DNA of 64,000 nt from positions 10,111,001 through 10,175,000 of the forward strand of contig OX637332.1 of the NCBI GenBank assembly GCA_951799405.1. The letters run 5' to 3'. Below the pieces are notes generated by a model. The model saw only the letters and a list, made by a program, of their open reading frames with translations. It was not told where the DNA came from and ran no database searches. Shown here piece after piece: positions 24,571 through 35,506 of this stretch. The stretch is from Agapetus fuscipes (lineage: Eukaryota; Arthropoda; Insecta; Trichoptera; Glossosomatidae). The position numbers and the translations under genes are program-made. Position 1 is the first letter of the stretch. Each line of letters begins with the position of its first letter.

Positions 24571-25170
24571 GGTTTGGACTGTATCTGAATTTTTGTTCCT
24601 CATAGTATCTATGTAATTGTTACTTCACTTCACTTAGATAATCCACTGTTAATTTGTATTGTCCTTTAGTTATACATGATTTTTAAAAATAAATAATTGA
24701 AACGAACACATTTTTATCATACATATTTTTAGGCTTTCAAAGCCGGCTCCAGATGTTGGAAATGGTTTTTCCGGGTTGGTAGCAGAACTCCAAAAAAGTT
24801 GCTCATAGCACAGCAACGACACGTAAGCTAGAAAGAATGAAAATGCAACGCAGTGAAGACCCGGAAAAAATATTTCAAACACATTTTTAATGATTATTTT
24901 AATGCTACTGAAATTAGATAACCCATCACACCCAAGTGCCCAAGTTAAAGTCAGTCAATTGTTTACATTACGTCATAATGAAGAGTATACCCTTCACTAT
25001 CTTGCTTGCTTCATTTGTGGTTTATAAAATTATTTAAGTATGTATGGATGTCATGACTTTTTAAGTAGATGTGTATACACGCTATCTACGCCTGAGAAAA
25101 GGGTTTTCACCATTTTTTGAAGTTAAGATGAGCAGCTAAAAAAATAATTAATCTGCACTACATGCGCTTG

Positions 25171-25356
25171 CGTGGGGTTTCCCACCTCCCGAGTGAGTGG
25201 TTTCTAATTCATTGTGAAGGCTGAGTAACCCTTGCTGCTATTGCAATTTGGATTAGTAGAAAACATCGAAACCGGAATATTGAAAACACTGAAACCTTCG
25301 CTCGGTTGGAAACGAATCTTAGTCAGCAGCTTTTTATGAACTGAGCTATTGATTGG
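25171..25356 (-). repeat. SINE B copy, degenerate
   Basis: Body and head recognisable (GGCTGAGTAACCCTTG, GAACTGAGCTATTGAT). Confidence 0.65.
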
Positions 25357-25461
25357 ATTAAAAGCAAAAACATTAATTGATGAACATAATTATACGTAAG
25401 TTGAATAAAAAAAAAATTATAAATAAAAATATACTTGTGAACATATATTTTATAAGAAACT

Positions 25462-25616
25462 ATAATCTAAGTTGCAAATATATATAACACTTAAGATTCA
25501 TGTTAAATGCATTCCCGTTCGCGCTTACACATGCCACATGTGGACTTACAACATAAAAACCCAATCTCAAATGAACATACGCCCTGCTACTCTTACGGAC
25601 CTTTCCTGACACAGAA
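25462..25616 (-). repeat. SINE A copy, partial
   Basis: Reverse copy lost beyond the CTTTCCTGACACAG region. Confidence 0.75.
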
Positions 25617-25647
25617 TTCCTGAAAATCATAAATATTAATAAGAGTT

Positions 25648-25775
25648 ATCTTTGCAAACCTAGATTATAGCTTTTGTTAGTACACATGCAGCATGTGTAA
25701 GCCCAAAATTATACGTATTAACTTTGTGAGCATACATTTTACATGCATGTTAATGTAAATGTTAAAATATATAGA
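25648..25775 (+). repeat. SINE A fragments
   Basis: A tail piece (TCTTTGCAAACCTAGATTAT) is followed by a middle-to-3' piece (GTTAGTACACATGCAGCATG). Order is scrambled, so two events are likely. Confidence 0.5.
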
Positions 25776-25918
25776 TGAAAGTTCCGAGAGTAATTTTAAA
25801 AAGTAATATTTAATAGCCAATTGCAAAAGGGAAATGAAGGCATTTTTTAATACCTAAAGGAAATCAGTTTGAGAGTAGAGTGACAACGGGTCATACATAA
25901 TATCGAGCGAGGGTAATT

Positions 25919-28900
25919 GGTGATTGGAGGGTGGTAGCGGCAGATACACCTTTACGATCCCGGTAATGGTTAGATCTGTTCAGGAATAGCGATCCTGCCT
26001 CCGCAAGCTATTGTGTTTCTCCCACTCCTAACCGGGGGACACAATTCCTTTTCCTTATCCAATCATACTCTTATGCTCCTCAATCCCTCCTTATTTCCCA
26101 TAACCGAATAGTTGTCGGTATAAACAACCAACCAGTTATAACTGGTAGGGCACCCTCTTGCCTTGGAGATGAGAAATCGTCTCCGAAGACGGATGAACCA
26201 ATCCACTGGATGGTCAACGGCATAGGATCAGGAAGGCCACGGGAAACCACCTGATTAAAGGATTTTCAAATCATCCCCAGAAAATATCATCATATGGCAT
26301 TATTTAAAACAAAATATTCCGGAGGTAAAAATCCCCCAATCGGATCTCCGGGGGGGAACGTTTTAAGTAAAACTAAAACCAAACATTTTGGAACATGGAA
26401 TGCTCGGAGCTTGTATGGAGCGGGGAGACTAGAGTGCGCGATGAAGGAAATGCACCGACTTGAAATTGATTTGCTAGGCATAAGTGAGATGAGGTGGAAG
26501 GGAAGTGGAAGAGAGAGCACATCGGAATATGAAATTTACTTCTCTGGAAACAGTGAGCCTGATCACAGACGGGGAGTTGGGTTCATAGTCTCTAAAAAAA
26601 TGAATTCAACAGTTCTTAACTTTGTGGCTCAGTCAGACAGAGTTGCAATGCTACAAATGAAGGGCCATGGAGTAAATACAAATGTGATCCAAGTCTATGC
26701 TCCAACTGCAGACAAGAATGAGGAAGAAATTGAGGCTTTTTATGAAGACGTCACTGGCGTACTAAAGCTGACTAAGCATGAAGAGGACACCATTGTCATG
26801 GGAGATTTTAACTCAAAAGTAGGAGCAGGAGTACCCAATGATGTTATGGGAGCATGGGGCCTGGGTGAGAGAAACGAGAGAGGTGAAAGAATGATTCGTT
26901 TCTGCCAAGAGGAGGGATTTATGATAATGAACACCTTCTACCAGCTCCCAGCAAGAAGACTATATACTTGGAAGTCACCAAGGGATCAAGATGAGCACAT
27001 AGTACGCAACCAGATTGACTACATGCTGATAAATAAAAGATTCAAAAATGCAATCACGTCTGTAAAAACATATCCTGGAGCTGATATTGGATCCGACCAT
27101 AGTTTACTAATGGGGAAAATTCTACTAAAACTGAAAAAAGTACCCAAAAAAGTCAAGAAAATTGCAACAGACCCAAGACTACTCAAGGAACAAAACATCA
27201 AAGAAAAGGTGCGAAATGAACTGGAAAACGGAATACAAAACCTATCTGAGGTATCTGAGGTGGAACAATTGTGGAATGGCTTAAAGGATACTATGTGTAA
27301 GACCAGTGAAAAATATCTGAAGACTGCAAAACGAGCACACAAAGAATGGATCACAGATGATATTTTATCCTTAATGGAGGAGAGAAGAAAATGGTTACCA
27401 AGGGATCGTCAGAAATATAGGGAAGTACACAAAGAAATCCAGAAAAAGATCCGAGAAGCAAAACAAAAGCTGGAAGAGGAGCGATGCACTGAAATGGAAG
27501 ACCTTGATAACAGGCACGACACCTTCAATCTCCATAAAAGGATCAAGGAATCAATAAAACAGGGTAGAGGAAGACCCCTTACACAGCTAATGCATAACAA
27601 TGGTAATTTAGCAGTGACCATAGATGAAAAAAAGGTGCTATGGGAGACATATGTTGAAGAGCTATATATGGATACACGTAACGAGAGACATGGTGTTGAA
27701 ATAGCAATGGACGGCTCCCAGATCCTACAAGATGAGGTTGAGTATGCTATCAAGCAAATAAAAAATGGGAAAGCACCCGGTCCAGACAACATCCACGGGG
27801 AGATTCTGAAGTTAATGGAAGGAAATGCACTCAAAAAGATTACATTGCTATTCAACAAAGTGTATGAAAGTGGTAATCTGCCAGAGGATTGGTTAAAATC
27901 CTACTTCATCACTATACCAAAGAATATTAATGCTAAAAAATGTGAAGAACATCGAACAATAAGCTTAATGAGTCATGTGATGAAATCTTTCCTGAAAATT
28001 ATACTAAAGAGAATATACCAACAGTGTGACCAACAGTTATCAGCCGAACAGTTTGGTTTTAGGAACGGCTTTGGCACACGAGATGCTCTGTTTGGATTAC
28101 AGGTTTTAGTGCAACGTTGTCTCGATATGAATAAAGATGTTTATGTTTGCTTTATTGACTACGAAAAGGCCTTTGACAGAGTGAGACACGACAAGCTGAT
28201 CAGTATACTGAAAGACATTGGGATAGACGATAAAAACACTCGCATTATTGCTAATATATATTGGCAGCAAACTGCTTCAGTGCTTGTAGAGAGTTCAGAG
28301 ACCAGACAAATACCCATCAGAAGAGGAGTTAGACAGGGATGCGTACTGTCACCAACACTTTTTAACCTATATTCAGAAAGGATCATGGCGCAAGCACTTC
28401 ATGAGGCTAGGGAAGGCATTGTTGTCAACGGGCAGCTGGTAAACAACCTGCGGTATGCCGATGACACAGTCCTACTCGCTGACACTCAGGCGGATCTGCA
28501 AACATTGTTGACCAGAATAAATGTCGCTAGCAAAGAAGCTGGCATTAACATTAACTTTAAGAAGACCAAGGTCATGGTTATCAGCAGAAACACAAACGCC
28601 TCCGTACATGTAGAACTAGATGGCGAAAGCATTGAAAGATGCACTAGTTACAGGTACCTGGGATGTGTGGTCAACGAAAAGTGGGACATGTGTCAAGAAG
28701 TCAGAAGCAGACTAGAGCAAGCCCGAAATGTCTTCGCTAAAATGAGCAAATTACTGTTGTGCCGAAATTTAAGCCTTGAACTCCGGAAGCGCATAGTGAG
28801 GTGCTACGTTTTCCCAATCGCTCTGTATGGTATGGAGGGATGGACTCTCACGCAGGCACTGGAGAGACGTATTGAAGCATTCGAGATGTGTTTATACCGA

Positions 28901-29238
28901 AAAATGCTTCGGATCTCTTGGCGTGATCGAGTCACCAATGAAGAAGTCCTTCAACGAATGCGCACTACAAAGGAGCTCCTGCCTACCATTAAGCAGAGAA
29001 AGCTAATGTACTTCGGTCACATTATGAGAAATGAGAAGTACCGTCTCCTTCATCTTATCATTCAGGGTAAGATTGAGGGGAGAAGATCTCAGGGACGCCG
29101 AAGGACATCGTGGCTGAAGAACCTGCGACAGTGGTTCGGCAGAAGCACCAAGTCCCTATTTCGAGCCGCAGCATCAAAACTCAAAATAGCTATGATGATC
29201 GCCGATCTTCGTTAGAAGTGGCACAAGAAGAAGAAGAA
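25919..29238 (+). mobile_element. Full-length RTE-type non-LTR retrotransposon
   Basis: The element is flanked by an exact 10-bp duplication GAGGGTAATT (25909-25918 and 29239-29248). It has a 375-bp 5' region, one uninterrupted ORF (26294-29215), a 3' UTR of only about 10 bases and a short (GAA)n tail. A single endonuclease-RT ORF, a very short 3' UTR and a simple-repeat tail are typical of the RTE clade. The exact duplication and open frame argue for recent insertion. Fragments of the same family lie at 5524-6483, 17396-18035 and 22568-22700. Confidence 0.9.
26294..29215 (+). CDS. RTE-type endonuclease/reverse transcriptase polyprotein, 973 aa, intact
   Basis: Catalyses target-primed reverse transcription of the LINE: an N-terminal AP-like endonuclease nicks the target and the RT copies the RNA there. 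Visible endonuclease motifs are GTWNARSL (33-40), SEMRW (64-68), YAPT (135-138), GDFN (170-173) and SDHS (267-270), so the expected catalytic Asn, Glu, Asp and His positions are present. The RT domain spans about 485-760, with KAPGPD (493-498), IDYEKAFD (621-628), GVRQGCVLSP (678-687) and YADD (721-724). A basic C-terminal region with a conserved DRVTNEEVL stretch (about 877) follows. The length is normal for the clade and I see no frameshift or internal stop. The 26294 ATG is the first in frame, 38 codons before the first conserved motif, leaving room for a normal N-terminus. Confidence 0.93.
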   Translation: MALFKTKYSGGKNPPIGSPGGNVLSKTKTKHFGTWNARSLYGAGRLECAMKEMHRLEIDLLGISEMRWKGSGRESTSEYEIYFSGNSEPDHRRGVGFIVSKKMNSTVLNFVAQSDRVAMLQMKGHGVNTNVIQVYAPTADKNEEEIEAFYEDVTGVLKLTKHEEDTIVMGDFNSKVGAGVPNDVMGAWGLGERNERGERMIRFCQEEGFMIMNTFYQLPARRLYTWKSPRDQDEHIVRNQIDYMLINKRFKNAITSVKTYPGADIGSDHSLLMGKILLKLKKVPKKVKKIATDPRLLKEQNIKEKVRNELENGIQNLSEVSEVEQLWNGLKDTMCKTSEKYLKTAKRAHKEWITDDILSLMEERRKWLPRDRQKYREVHKEIQKKIREAKQKLEEERCTEMEDLDNRHDTFNLHKRIKESIKQGRGRPLTQLMHNNGNLAVTIDEKKVLWETYVEELYMDTRNERHGVEIAMDGSQILQDEVEYAIKQIKNGKAPGPDNIHGEILKLMEGNALKKITLLFNKVYESGNLPEDWLKSYFITIPKNINAKKCEEHRTISLMSHVMKSFLKIILKRIYQQCDQQLSAEQFGFRNGFGTRDALFGLQVLVQRCLDMNKDVYVCFIDYEKAFDRVRHDKLISILKDIGIDDKNTRIIANIYWQQTASVLVESSETRQIPIRRGVRQGCVLSPTLFNLYSERIMAQALHEAREGIVVNGQLVNNLRYADDTVLLADTQADLQTLLTRINVASKEAGININFKKTKVMVISRNTNASVHVELDGESIERCTSYRYLGCVVNEKWDMCQEVRSRLEQARNVFAKMSKLLLCRNLSLELRKRIVRCYVFPIALYGMEGWTLTQALERRIEAFEMCLYRKMLRISWRDRVTNEEVLQRMRTTKELLPTIKQRKLMYFGHIMRNEKYRLLHLIIQGKIEGRRSQGRRRTSWLKNLRQWFGRSTKSLFRAAASKLKIAMMIADLR

Positions 29239-29279
29239 GAGGGTAATTATTAATAATAAAAGGGGATCTGTTTGAGAGG

Positions 29280-29460
29280 GGCCGGATATCGGTGAATGGG
29301 TATGTGGGGTGCCCGTCTTGGGGGCAGGTCCGGCGTCACGTGCCCGGCAGCGTGACCGGGCGGCTGCCGCGTGAGCCTCCCCTCGGGCGTCCCAGTGCGC
29401 ACCAGGGCCCCGACTAGAACGGCGTCCCGCTGCCAATATACCTGGGATCCATAACAGCAG
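29280..29460 (+). promoter_or_regulatory. GC-rich island, putative promoter of exon A transcript
   Basis: About 180 bp of strongly GC- and CpG-rich sequence in an AT-rich background. It contains CACGTG at 29337-29342 within GTCACGTGCCCG (29335-29346), and a nearby inverted pair (GTCACG / CGTGAC, CCCGG / CCGGG). No TATA box is evident. It begins about 40 bp after the full-length RTE LINE ends and is followed by the repeat-built leader of exon A. Promoter function is inferred from composition and position. Confidence 0.45.
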
Positions 29461-29461
29461 C

Positions 29462-31169
29462 AACAAGTAAAGGGTTCGCTTGTGCTACGAACATAATAAC
29501 TGTTTCCGCGTCATTAAAGTGCAATCACAAAACTGATAAACAGGGCTTTGATTATCCTAGTGAAATACAAGTGGATCAACAATAAAAGGATGATTAACAA
29601 AGAAATATCTAGTTTGTGCTACGATCCTAATAAATAGTTATTCTAACGTCTTTAAAGTGAACTCAAAAAACTGTAATATTAACAAAGATTTGAATAATTA
29701 AGGGTTGATTATAACGGTGTCATCTAATCACTGAAAGAAGCAAAGAAGCAAAACACTGTCATATAAAAAACGAAAGAGTTAACTTGTGATACGAAGCTTA
29801 TAGTTAATTCAGTGGGCTTAGTCACAAAACTAATATAAATAGTACGTGGATTTTTGTAGTGACATATTGTTAAGATTATTCACAATAAAAGGGTTGAGTG
29901 CTATCTAATCACTGAAATAAACAAAGAAAGATTTAACTTGTACTACGAAACTAATGGTTTATTGAGCGTTGAAAAAAAGCAGTCATAAGTATTACATTGC
30001 CAACGGTTTTAACAATAAATGGTTAATTATAATAGTGTCATATTATCACTGATGTAAACAAAGAAAGATTTAACTTGTGCTACGAGTATGAATCCAATAG
30101 TTGATTGAGCGTCCTTAAAGTTCAGACACCTAACTGATGTGCGAGTTATCAGTACGTAAATTGTCGTCGTGCACTTTTCTACAATAAAGGGTTGATTATA
30201 ACAGTGTCATATAATCACAGATATAAACAAAGCAAGGGTTAACGTGCGCATCAAAACGTGAGAGATACTTGAGTGCGTTTACAGTGTTGTTCCCAAATCA
30301 TTATAAACATTACCTTGATTATCGTAGTGAAATATTGTCACCGGCATAAACAAAACGTGTTTGTTATTAAAATTACATATGACTGTAGATGTAAACAAAT
30401 GTAGTTTAGCTCTCGAACTTAAATATTATAAAGGATTGATTATCACAAATAAAATATAATCCATTGCTAGGTTAATTTGTGATTTAAAGCATTAACTTTA
30501 TTTGAAAGTTTTTAATCCTTTCGAACTTTGTATTACAGAAAGGGTGTTAAAAGATAAATTTTGTGATTTTAAGGTCTACGAACATTGTCCTGGTGAAATA
30601 CCAATATAAACAAAAAAATATTTTTTTGTTATAAATTACTGAGTGTACTTTAGTTAACCAAATCGGTTGCAACTCATAAATATTGTTTTTCGAGTACAAA
30701 GTGTTGGATAATTGCAGTTGCGTAGTGCTACTTATATAAACAATTCAGAGCTCTAAAGTTCATTAACTACGTTTGGGTGCATTATTTTATTCTTGAACTA
30801 GAAGACATTTCTTACAATCCATCTAAAAAATAAGGAACGAACGAACCTTTTATTATTATTTTAATTACTGAAAAATTCCGTAATCTAAATAATAAACTAC
30901 TTTAGACTAATGTGGTTTGATGCAAAAAGAGAGTTCATATAAAATTACAGCCAAGTAAAAATGATTTAAGTCAATTTCTATATTTATACATTCAATATGT
31001 ATTTCAACTATCCAAACATGACTTAAAAAAAAAACATTTATAGTCATGAACAATCTTGAGAATAAACTTTCTTCACTTTGAAATTCTGCTTGCATTGATT
31101 TTCAACCACAATACTGCATTGAGTTCGTACGGAAAGGGTTTTGATTGAGGGTGTTTGTAAAGCTTTACG
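29462..31169 (+). promoter_or_regulatory. Putative long 5' leader of exon A, built of degenerate ~150-bp repeats
   Basis: A repeated word close to AACTTGTGCTACGA recurs near 29473, 29612, 29786, 29938, 30073 and 30240, with a weak copy near 30405 (spacing about 135-175 bp). Between copies, related phrases recur: an AAAGTG..CACAAAACT block, a GATTATAAC/TAGTG block and a TATAAACAAAG block. By eye there are about nine ATGs from 29462 to 30800, well below chance for this base composition. That suits a transcribed leader. The part after 30800 is ordinary AT-rich sequence and could include an intron. Confidence 0.45.
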
Positions 31170-31506
31170 ATGAAAATGAGTACGTTGGCGAGGAAAGACT
31201 CGAGTGAGGACATGTGCAGTTCCACGTCCAGATGTGAGTCGGTCATGTCTCACTATATACTGCAGCAAGAAAAGTCTGCAGGGATGTTTGCTCCCCCGCC
31301 CCGTGATAAGCATGGTTACTTGGACATGGCGACGAAGACTCACTACAACAGTGACCATATGTGGCCTCCCAGTTCGTGGGAACAGCTGAACCAAGGTCCC
31401 CTACCTCCGCAAGCGCTGCTGCTGCCGCCTCCGCAACCACCGCACTACAGGACGTATCAGTATGCGCCGTACTACCAACAGCCAGCAAAGCGGTACAATT
31501 TATCAG
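31170..31506 (+). CDS. Candidate first coding exon A of an unidentified host gene (partial)
   Basis: An open frame begins at ATG 31170, with a second in-frame ATG at 31176 that has the better context (A at -3). It runs 112 codons plus one base to a possible splice donor (CAG|GTACTA, GT at 31507). After an N-terminal stretch rich in Ser, Asp and Cys, the product has a proline/leucine-rich segment (about residues 70-90) and then a Tyr/Gln-rich segment. I see no signal peptide, membrane segment or recognisable domain, and I do not recognise the gene. The composition resembles the disordered N-terminus of a transcription factor, but that is inference. It lies downstream of a GC-rich island and a repeat-built, ATG-poor leader. 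The frame stays open to a stop near 31523 if unspliced. An alternative donor at 31493 would give another phase. Confidence 0.5.
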
Positions 31507-31850
31507 GTACTAACAGACAATGAAAACATTAACTCTCTTACAGCCCATATTGATCCTTGGTCTACCAAATGCTACGTTTCCTTCTCCTGTCTTCAAGTCA
31601 TTCTCCATCACGAGAAGCTGTGTGCCATTTCTTTTCCTCACTATAACTGGCACCATTTTAAAAATTTAAAACTCCAATCGGACAAAAATTAAAATTAAGT
31701 GTGATTTCTCCCATCAAATAAAAAATTTGGTTCCATATACGTTAATCAGATGATGTACATAATCTCTCCTGTTAAAATCCCATCATATTATTACCCACTT
31801 CTGAGAAATAGTGAGTCGAGGTCCTGACCAGAATTAATAGAATTAAGTAA

Positions 31851-31903
31851 TCAAATTTGATGTGTCAATCAATTATTGATTAGAGGTTGGTGCAACAGGC
31901 CCT
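31851..31903. mobile_element. Solo terminal fragment of the Harbinger-like MITE
   Basis: Matches about 50 terminal bases of the 47416-47714 MITE, including its AATTTGAT subterminal word and the end GGTTGGTGCAACAGGCCC. The rest of the element is missing. Confidence 0.6.
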
Positions 31904-32005
31904 TGCACTGTTTGGTGAAACATATTATCCCATCGTTTTGTGATCACATGCTCCGATAGCTTCCACACGAGCTTGTTCATAGCTGCCGAGCGTCAGAAAC
32001 AACAA

Positions 32006-32330
32006 TGCCCTGAGAGCTTTGTGCAGCCTGCAGAGAGCCTACCTCCAGGAAAGAACCTCGAGTGGCCCGTGTGGAAATCTATGAACAGATTGCGGACCAA
32101 TGTTGGAAGAGCCCGGGCCAACATGTTGACCTGGGGATTTCTGGGACGCGAGGACTCTACACTATGTGAGTGTGGAGCTCAGCAAACTATGAAGCACCTG
32201 CGGTGTTGTCCCTCCTGTCCGACAAGCTGCTCCATGGATGATCTCTTTGCGGGAAACCAAAGAGCTGTAGACATTGCTCGTTACTGGGCCAATACGGTCT
32301 GAAGCTGACACGAAGAAGAAGAAAGAAGAA
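32006..32330 (+). mobile_element. 5'-truncated LINE copy, 325 bp, with 14-bp target duplication
   Basis: Flanked by exact GTCAGAAACAACAA (31992-32005 and 32331-32344). It encodes the C-terminal end of a LINE polyprotein (NRLRTNVGRARANMLTWG, CECGAQQTMKHLRCC) with a Cys/His motif, stopping at 32302. A GAAGAAGAAAGAAG tail follows. The exact duplication implies a fairly recent insertion. Confidence 0.88.
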
Positions 32331-32344
32331 GTCAGAAACAACAA

Positions 32345-33494
32345 AGCTTTCGTCTTTTTTCTAGCTACATTTAAAAAAAACTTATTTATCGTATTTTAAA
32401 TAACTTTGCTATTGTCGAGAAGAATATTACAAACAAAATCCCTTTTACTGTAATACCAGATGCGCTATTCTGCTAAATTCATTGATAGCGATTCGTATGT
32501 ACTATGCAGGTACCTACTGTGATTTGGTATTGTGATTTTTTTTATCTGTAGAGTTCTTTCGCAAGCACTAGCAAGCTCCGACTTGGGTTGATATCCAAAG
32601 TGTAAGAAATTAAGTAGAATAGCGCTTCAGGCAATCTCTTAAGTCTGTCCTGGCAAGGGTACATGCAAATTCATCTGAGCCTAAATGATTTTTGTAAGTT
32701 TGCTGGGGACTCGAACCAATACCTTACGGCATCAAGTGAAAGAGTCCGACCCTCAGATTAAAACCAGGCACTTAACGTAAGCGTAAATTTTTACACTTGG
32801 AGTACAAAAGTAATACCTACTCGTGTTGTATGGAACGGAAGTTCCATTCGATGCGTTTACGTGATTTCATTGTTTATTATATTCGTGTACTTGTACTTCT
32901 GATATTCCACTGATTGAATATCATTTTATAGGAAAACTTTAGCGTGATCGTTTTCTCTAGGGATCCAAATATATTACCCATAATAAAATGATAGAGATTT
33001 AATCAATCAGGTAGATTGCTTTGTACGAACTTTACTCACGAAGCGATCATTTTGTTAAATGAAGTAGGGCTTGATCAAAATAAATATTTTTTCAAAAATA
33101 GGTATCAATATGAAAAAAGGAAAACAGGTTTAAATATATTGTAATTTCAAGGTTGAGATTTTTATATATCTCCTAGGCCTCATATTAACAAAATGGTGAA
33201 ATAATCTACATAAGGCCGTCGTAAGTCCGGGTTTTCCAGATTTTTCGATTTTTTCGTTTAATACATTTTTAGAGTATTAGTATTTTTAAAGACTCTTATA
33301 CAAAAAAATAAAAAACGAACTTAAAGAAGTGTTCTAGAAAAGAAAAGAACTTAAAATAAATACCTAATTATAATCACGAGGATGGCTATTCTAATAATAA
33401 ACATTAGAATAGCAACCTTAATTAAATTTTATTAATAACATTGAAAATGTTTTTTTGGCAAAACTTTAATTATAAAAAGAATTTAAAATAACTA
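32345..33494. other. Unassigned AT-rich sequence
   Basis: A tRNA-like GGGACTCGAACCAATACC word near 32706 may be a decayed SINE. Nothing else is supported. Confidence 0.45.
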
Positions 33495-33693
33495 AGTTTG
33501 CCAATGTCACCCCTGTTTCAGGGAAGGACGGTAATCGTTGCAGGGTGTATGTACATTTGAGATTTGGGTTTTTATGTTATAGGTTCATAGGCGGCATGTG
33601 CAAGCGCGAACTTGTACGTGTCTGCTTGTGAGAATGCATATAATGTGAATCTCCAATGTAACATATCTTTGCAACTTACATAGATTAGATTAG
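33495..33693 (+). repeat. SINE A copy, 5'-truncated
   Basis: Begins at TTTGCCAATGTCACC. Tail TTACATAGATTAGATTAGA. Confidence 0.85.
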
Positions 33694-33892
33694 ACGTATA
33701 AAATTATGTCTAAAAGTATTTGCGATGTAGATTAATATAATTATTTATGTTATTATACTTAAATCGAACAAGTTTTTTAGATACTATAAGTTATGAAAAA
33801 TGTTTAAAAAATAATTTAAAAAGAAATCCAAATAAAAATGAAATTTAAAAAAATACTCGAAATATTTTTTCACATATCTACCTTCATGTGTC

Positions 33893-34089
33893 TATCTATA
33901 ATCTATAATCTAAGTTGCAAGGATATATTCATTCAAAGCTCTCAGATGTATGCCCACAAACAAACACGTGTAGTTCGCGCTTACAAATGCTGATTGTGTA
34001 CTTACAAATAAAATCCAAACCTCAAATGAACATAAGCCCTGCAACTCTTGCCGACATTCTCTGAAACAGGGGTTATATTGGCAAAGTGG
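33893..34089 (-). repeat. SINE A copy, 5'-truncated
   Basis: Reverse copy tail-to-tail with 33495-33693, separated by 200 bp. Ends at GGCAAAGTGG. Confidence 0.85.
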
Positions 34090-34450
34090 CAATGAGCATT
34101 CAAAATATTTCTATTATATAATTAAGAACATTTTAATTCAACCAAAATATGTGTTTTCCAATTATATCGAATATGCAAAGAAATAATAAAATAAATATTT
34201 AAAAAAAAAACTCATTTCACAATTGCTACTTCCGTAGTTTTGTATGAAGCAGTACATCTTATACTAAACTTTCCGCTTACTATGTCGAAGCCTGTAATTC
34301 TTCTTTAGCTCATCAATAGATGGCGCAATAACAATTGATAGGACTTCACTTTATAAACGCAAATAATAATATTTATCAATATAATATTTTGATACGTAAG
34401 TACTTTGTTTTTTATTTCTTATCAGAGTTCAAATTTTTATTCTTTATTAA

Positions 34451-34530
34451 CGCAACTAAGCTACACATATAGTGTAACTTCTTGCTTGCGTTATCCCCGA
34501 AGGGATCGCATGTGGCGATTCGGGACCTGA
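34451..34530 (-). repeat. SINE B tail fragment
   Basis: CGCAACTAAGCTACACATAT through CCGAAGGGATCGCATGTGGC. Stops at the SINE A at 34531. Confidence 0.78.
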
Positions 34531-34722
34531 ATGTCACCCCTATTTCAGGAAAGATCGGCAAAAGTTGCAGGTTTTATGTTCATTTGAGGGCTGGATTTTA
34601 TTTGTTAGTACACATTCACCATTTGTAAGCGCGAACTTACACGTGTCTGTTTGTGAGCATGCATTTGATTTGAGTTTTGCATGTTAATATAACTTTGCAA
34701 CTTAGATTATATATTATTATAG
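34531..34722 (+). repeat. SINE A copy, 5'-truncated
   Basis: Begins at ATGTCACCCCTATTTC directly after a SINE B tail fragment. Confidence 0.82.
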
Positions 34723-35140
34723 GTGAAATCGAGTAAATATTATAATATATTCATTATAATTGAAAAAATACGAAGTTAAGGAATTAAATGAATTCACAAA
34801 CTCTTTAAACAGTTTTTCCCTGGTATAGCAGAACTTCGGCAAATGTAAACAACTGCATCGATATAAATGGGACATTGAAATCTAGAAACATTAGAGTGAG
34901 ACCGTGAAATAAAATTTTAGCTGAAGGCTATTATTTGAAGCCGCTCGAAAATAGTTTTCTTTTCGAAAACTTAGAAAATTGCAGTTTTTAGATGTAAATC
35001 ATGATTTGGAAGGGAAAATATATTTTTATCCAGATCTTAGTTCGCCCTGACTAAAGATTTTAATTTCATTATAAAAGCATATTTTTTATTATAATAGAAG
35101 ATTAATATGGCGATGATATAGCCAAAAATAGTTTAATTTT

Positions 35141-35236
35141 ACCAGAGTCATCCCTGTTTCAGGGAAAGACTATATACGGCAGTCCCAAAGTTTATGTTCA
35201 TTTGAGATCCATCTGATTTTATTAGAACACAAAAGT
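35141..35236 (+). repeat. SINE A, left part of a copy split by the DIRS element
   Basis: Matches the SINE A middle (CATCCCTGTTTCAGGGAA... TTATGTTCATTTGAGAT). Its 3' portion resumes at 40387 after the DIRS element. Confidence 0.7.
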
Positions 35237-35285
35237 ATAATAGGGGAGTTTTACCTACCATTAAAACTCTTATTATGTTTCTATA

Positions 35286-35479
35286 GATGTCTGGAGTCCA
35301 TATTATGAGAGAAACAATCACTTTTCCCCTTTTATGTGGTTTTTTAGTCTATTCCTGGGTCTTTGATTTGCACTTTTTTACACTTTAGGCACTTTTCTAC
35401 TCTATGGTCGCTTTTTCCCCATTTCCTGTTTCCCTATTTCCAGTTCCCCCGTATCCCGGTCGCAATTTGTCATAAAGCT
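35286..35479. repeat. DIRS element left inverted terminal repeat
   Basis: About 194 bp, near-identical in reverse complement to 40175-40372. Ends near GTCATAAAGC. The extra outer segment 35237-35285 has its counterpart only in the internal complementary region. Confidence 0.88.
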
Positions 35480-35506
35480 CATAATACACCAGGTAGGGGT
35501 TACCTG

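Noticed and set aside
27019..27858. Reverse-strand frames of 111 and 149 codons inside the LINE
   Set aside because: Shadows of the intact RTE polyprotein on the other strand.
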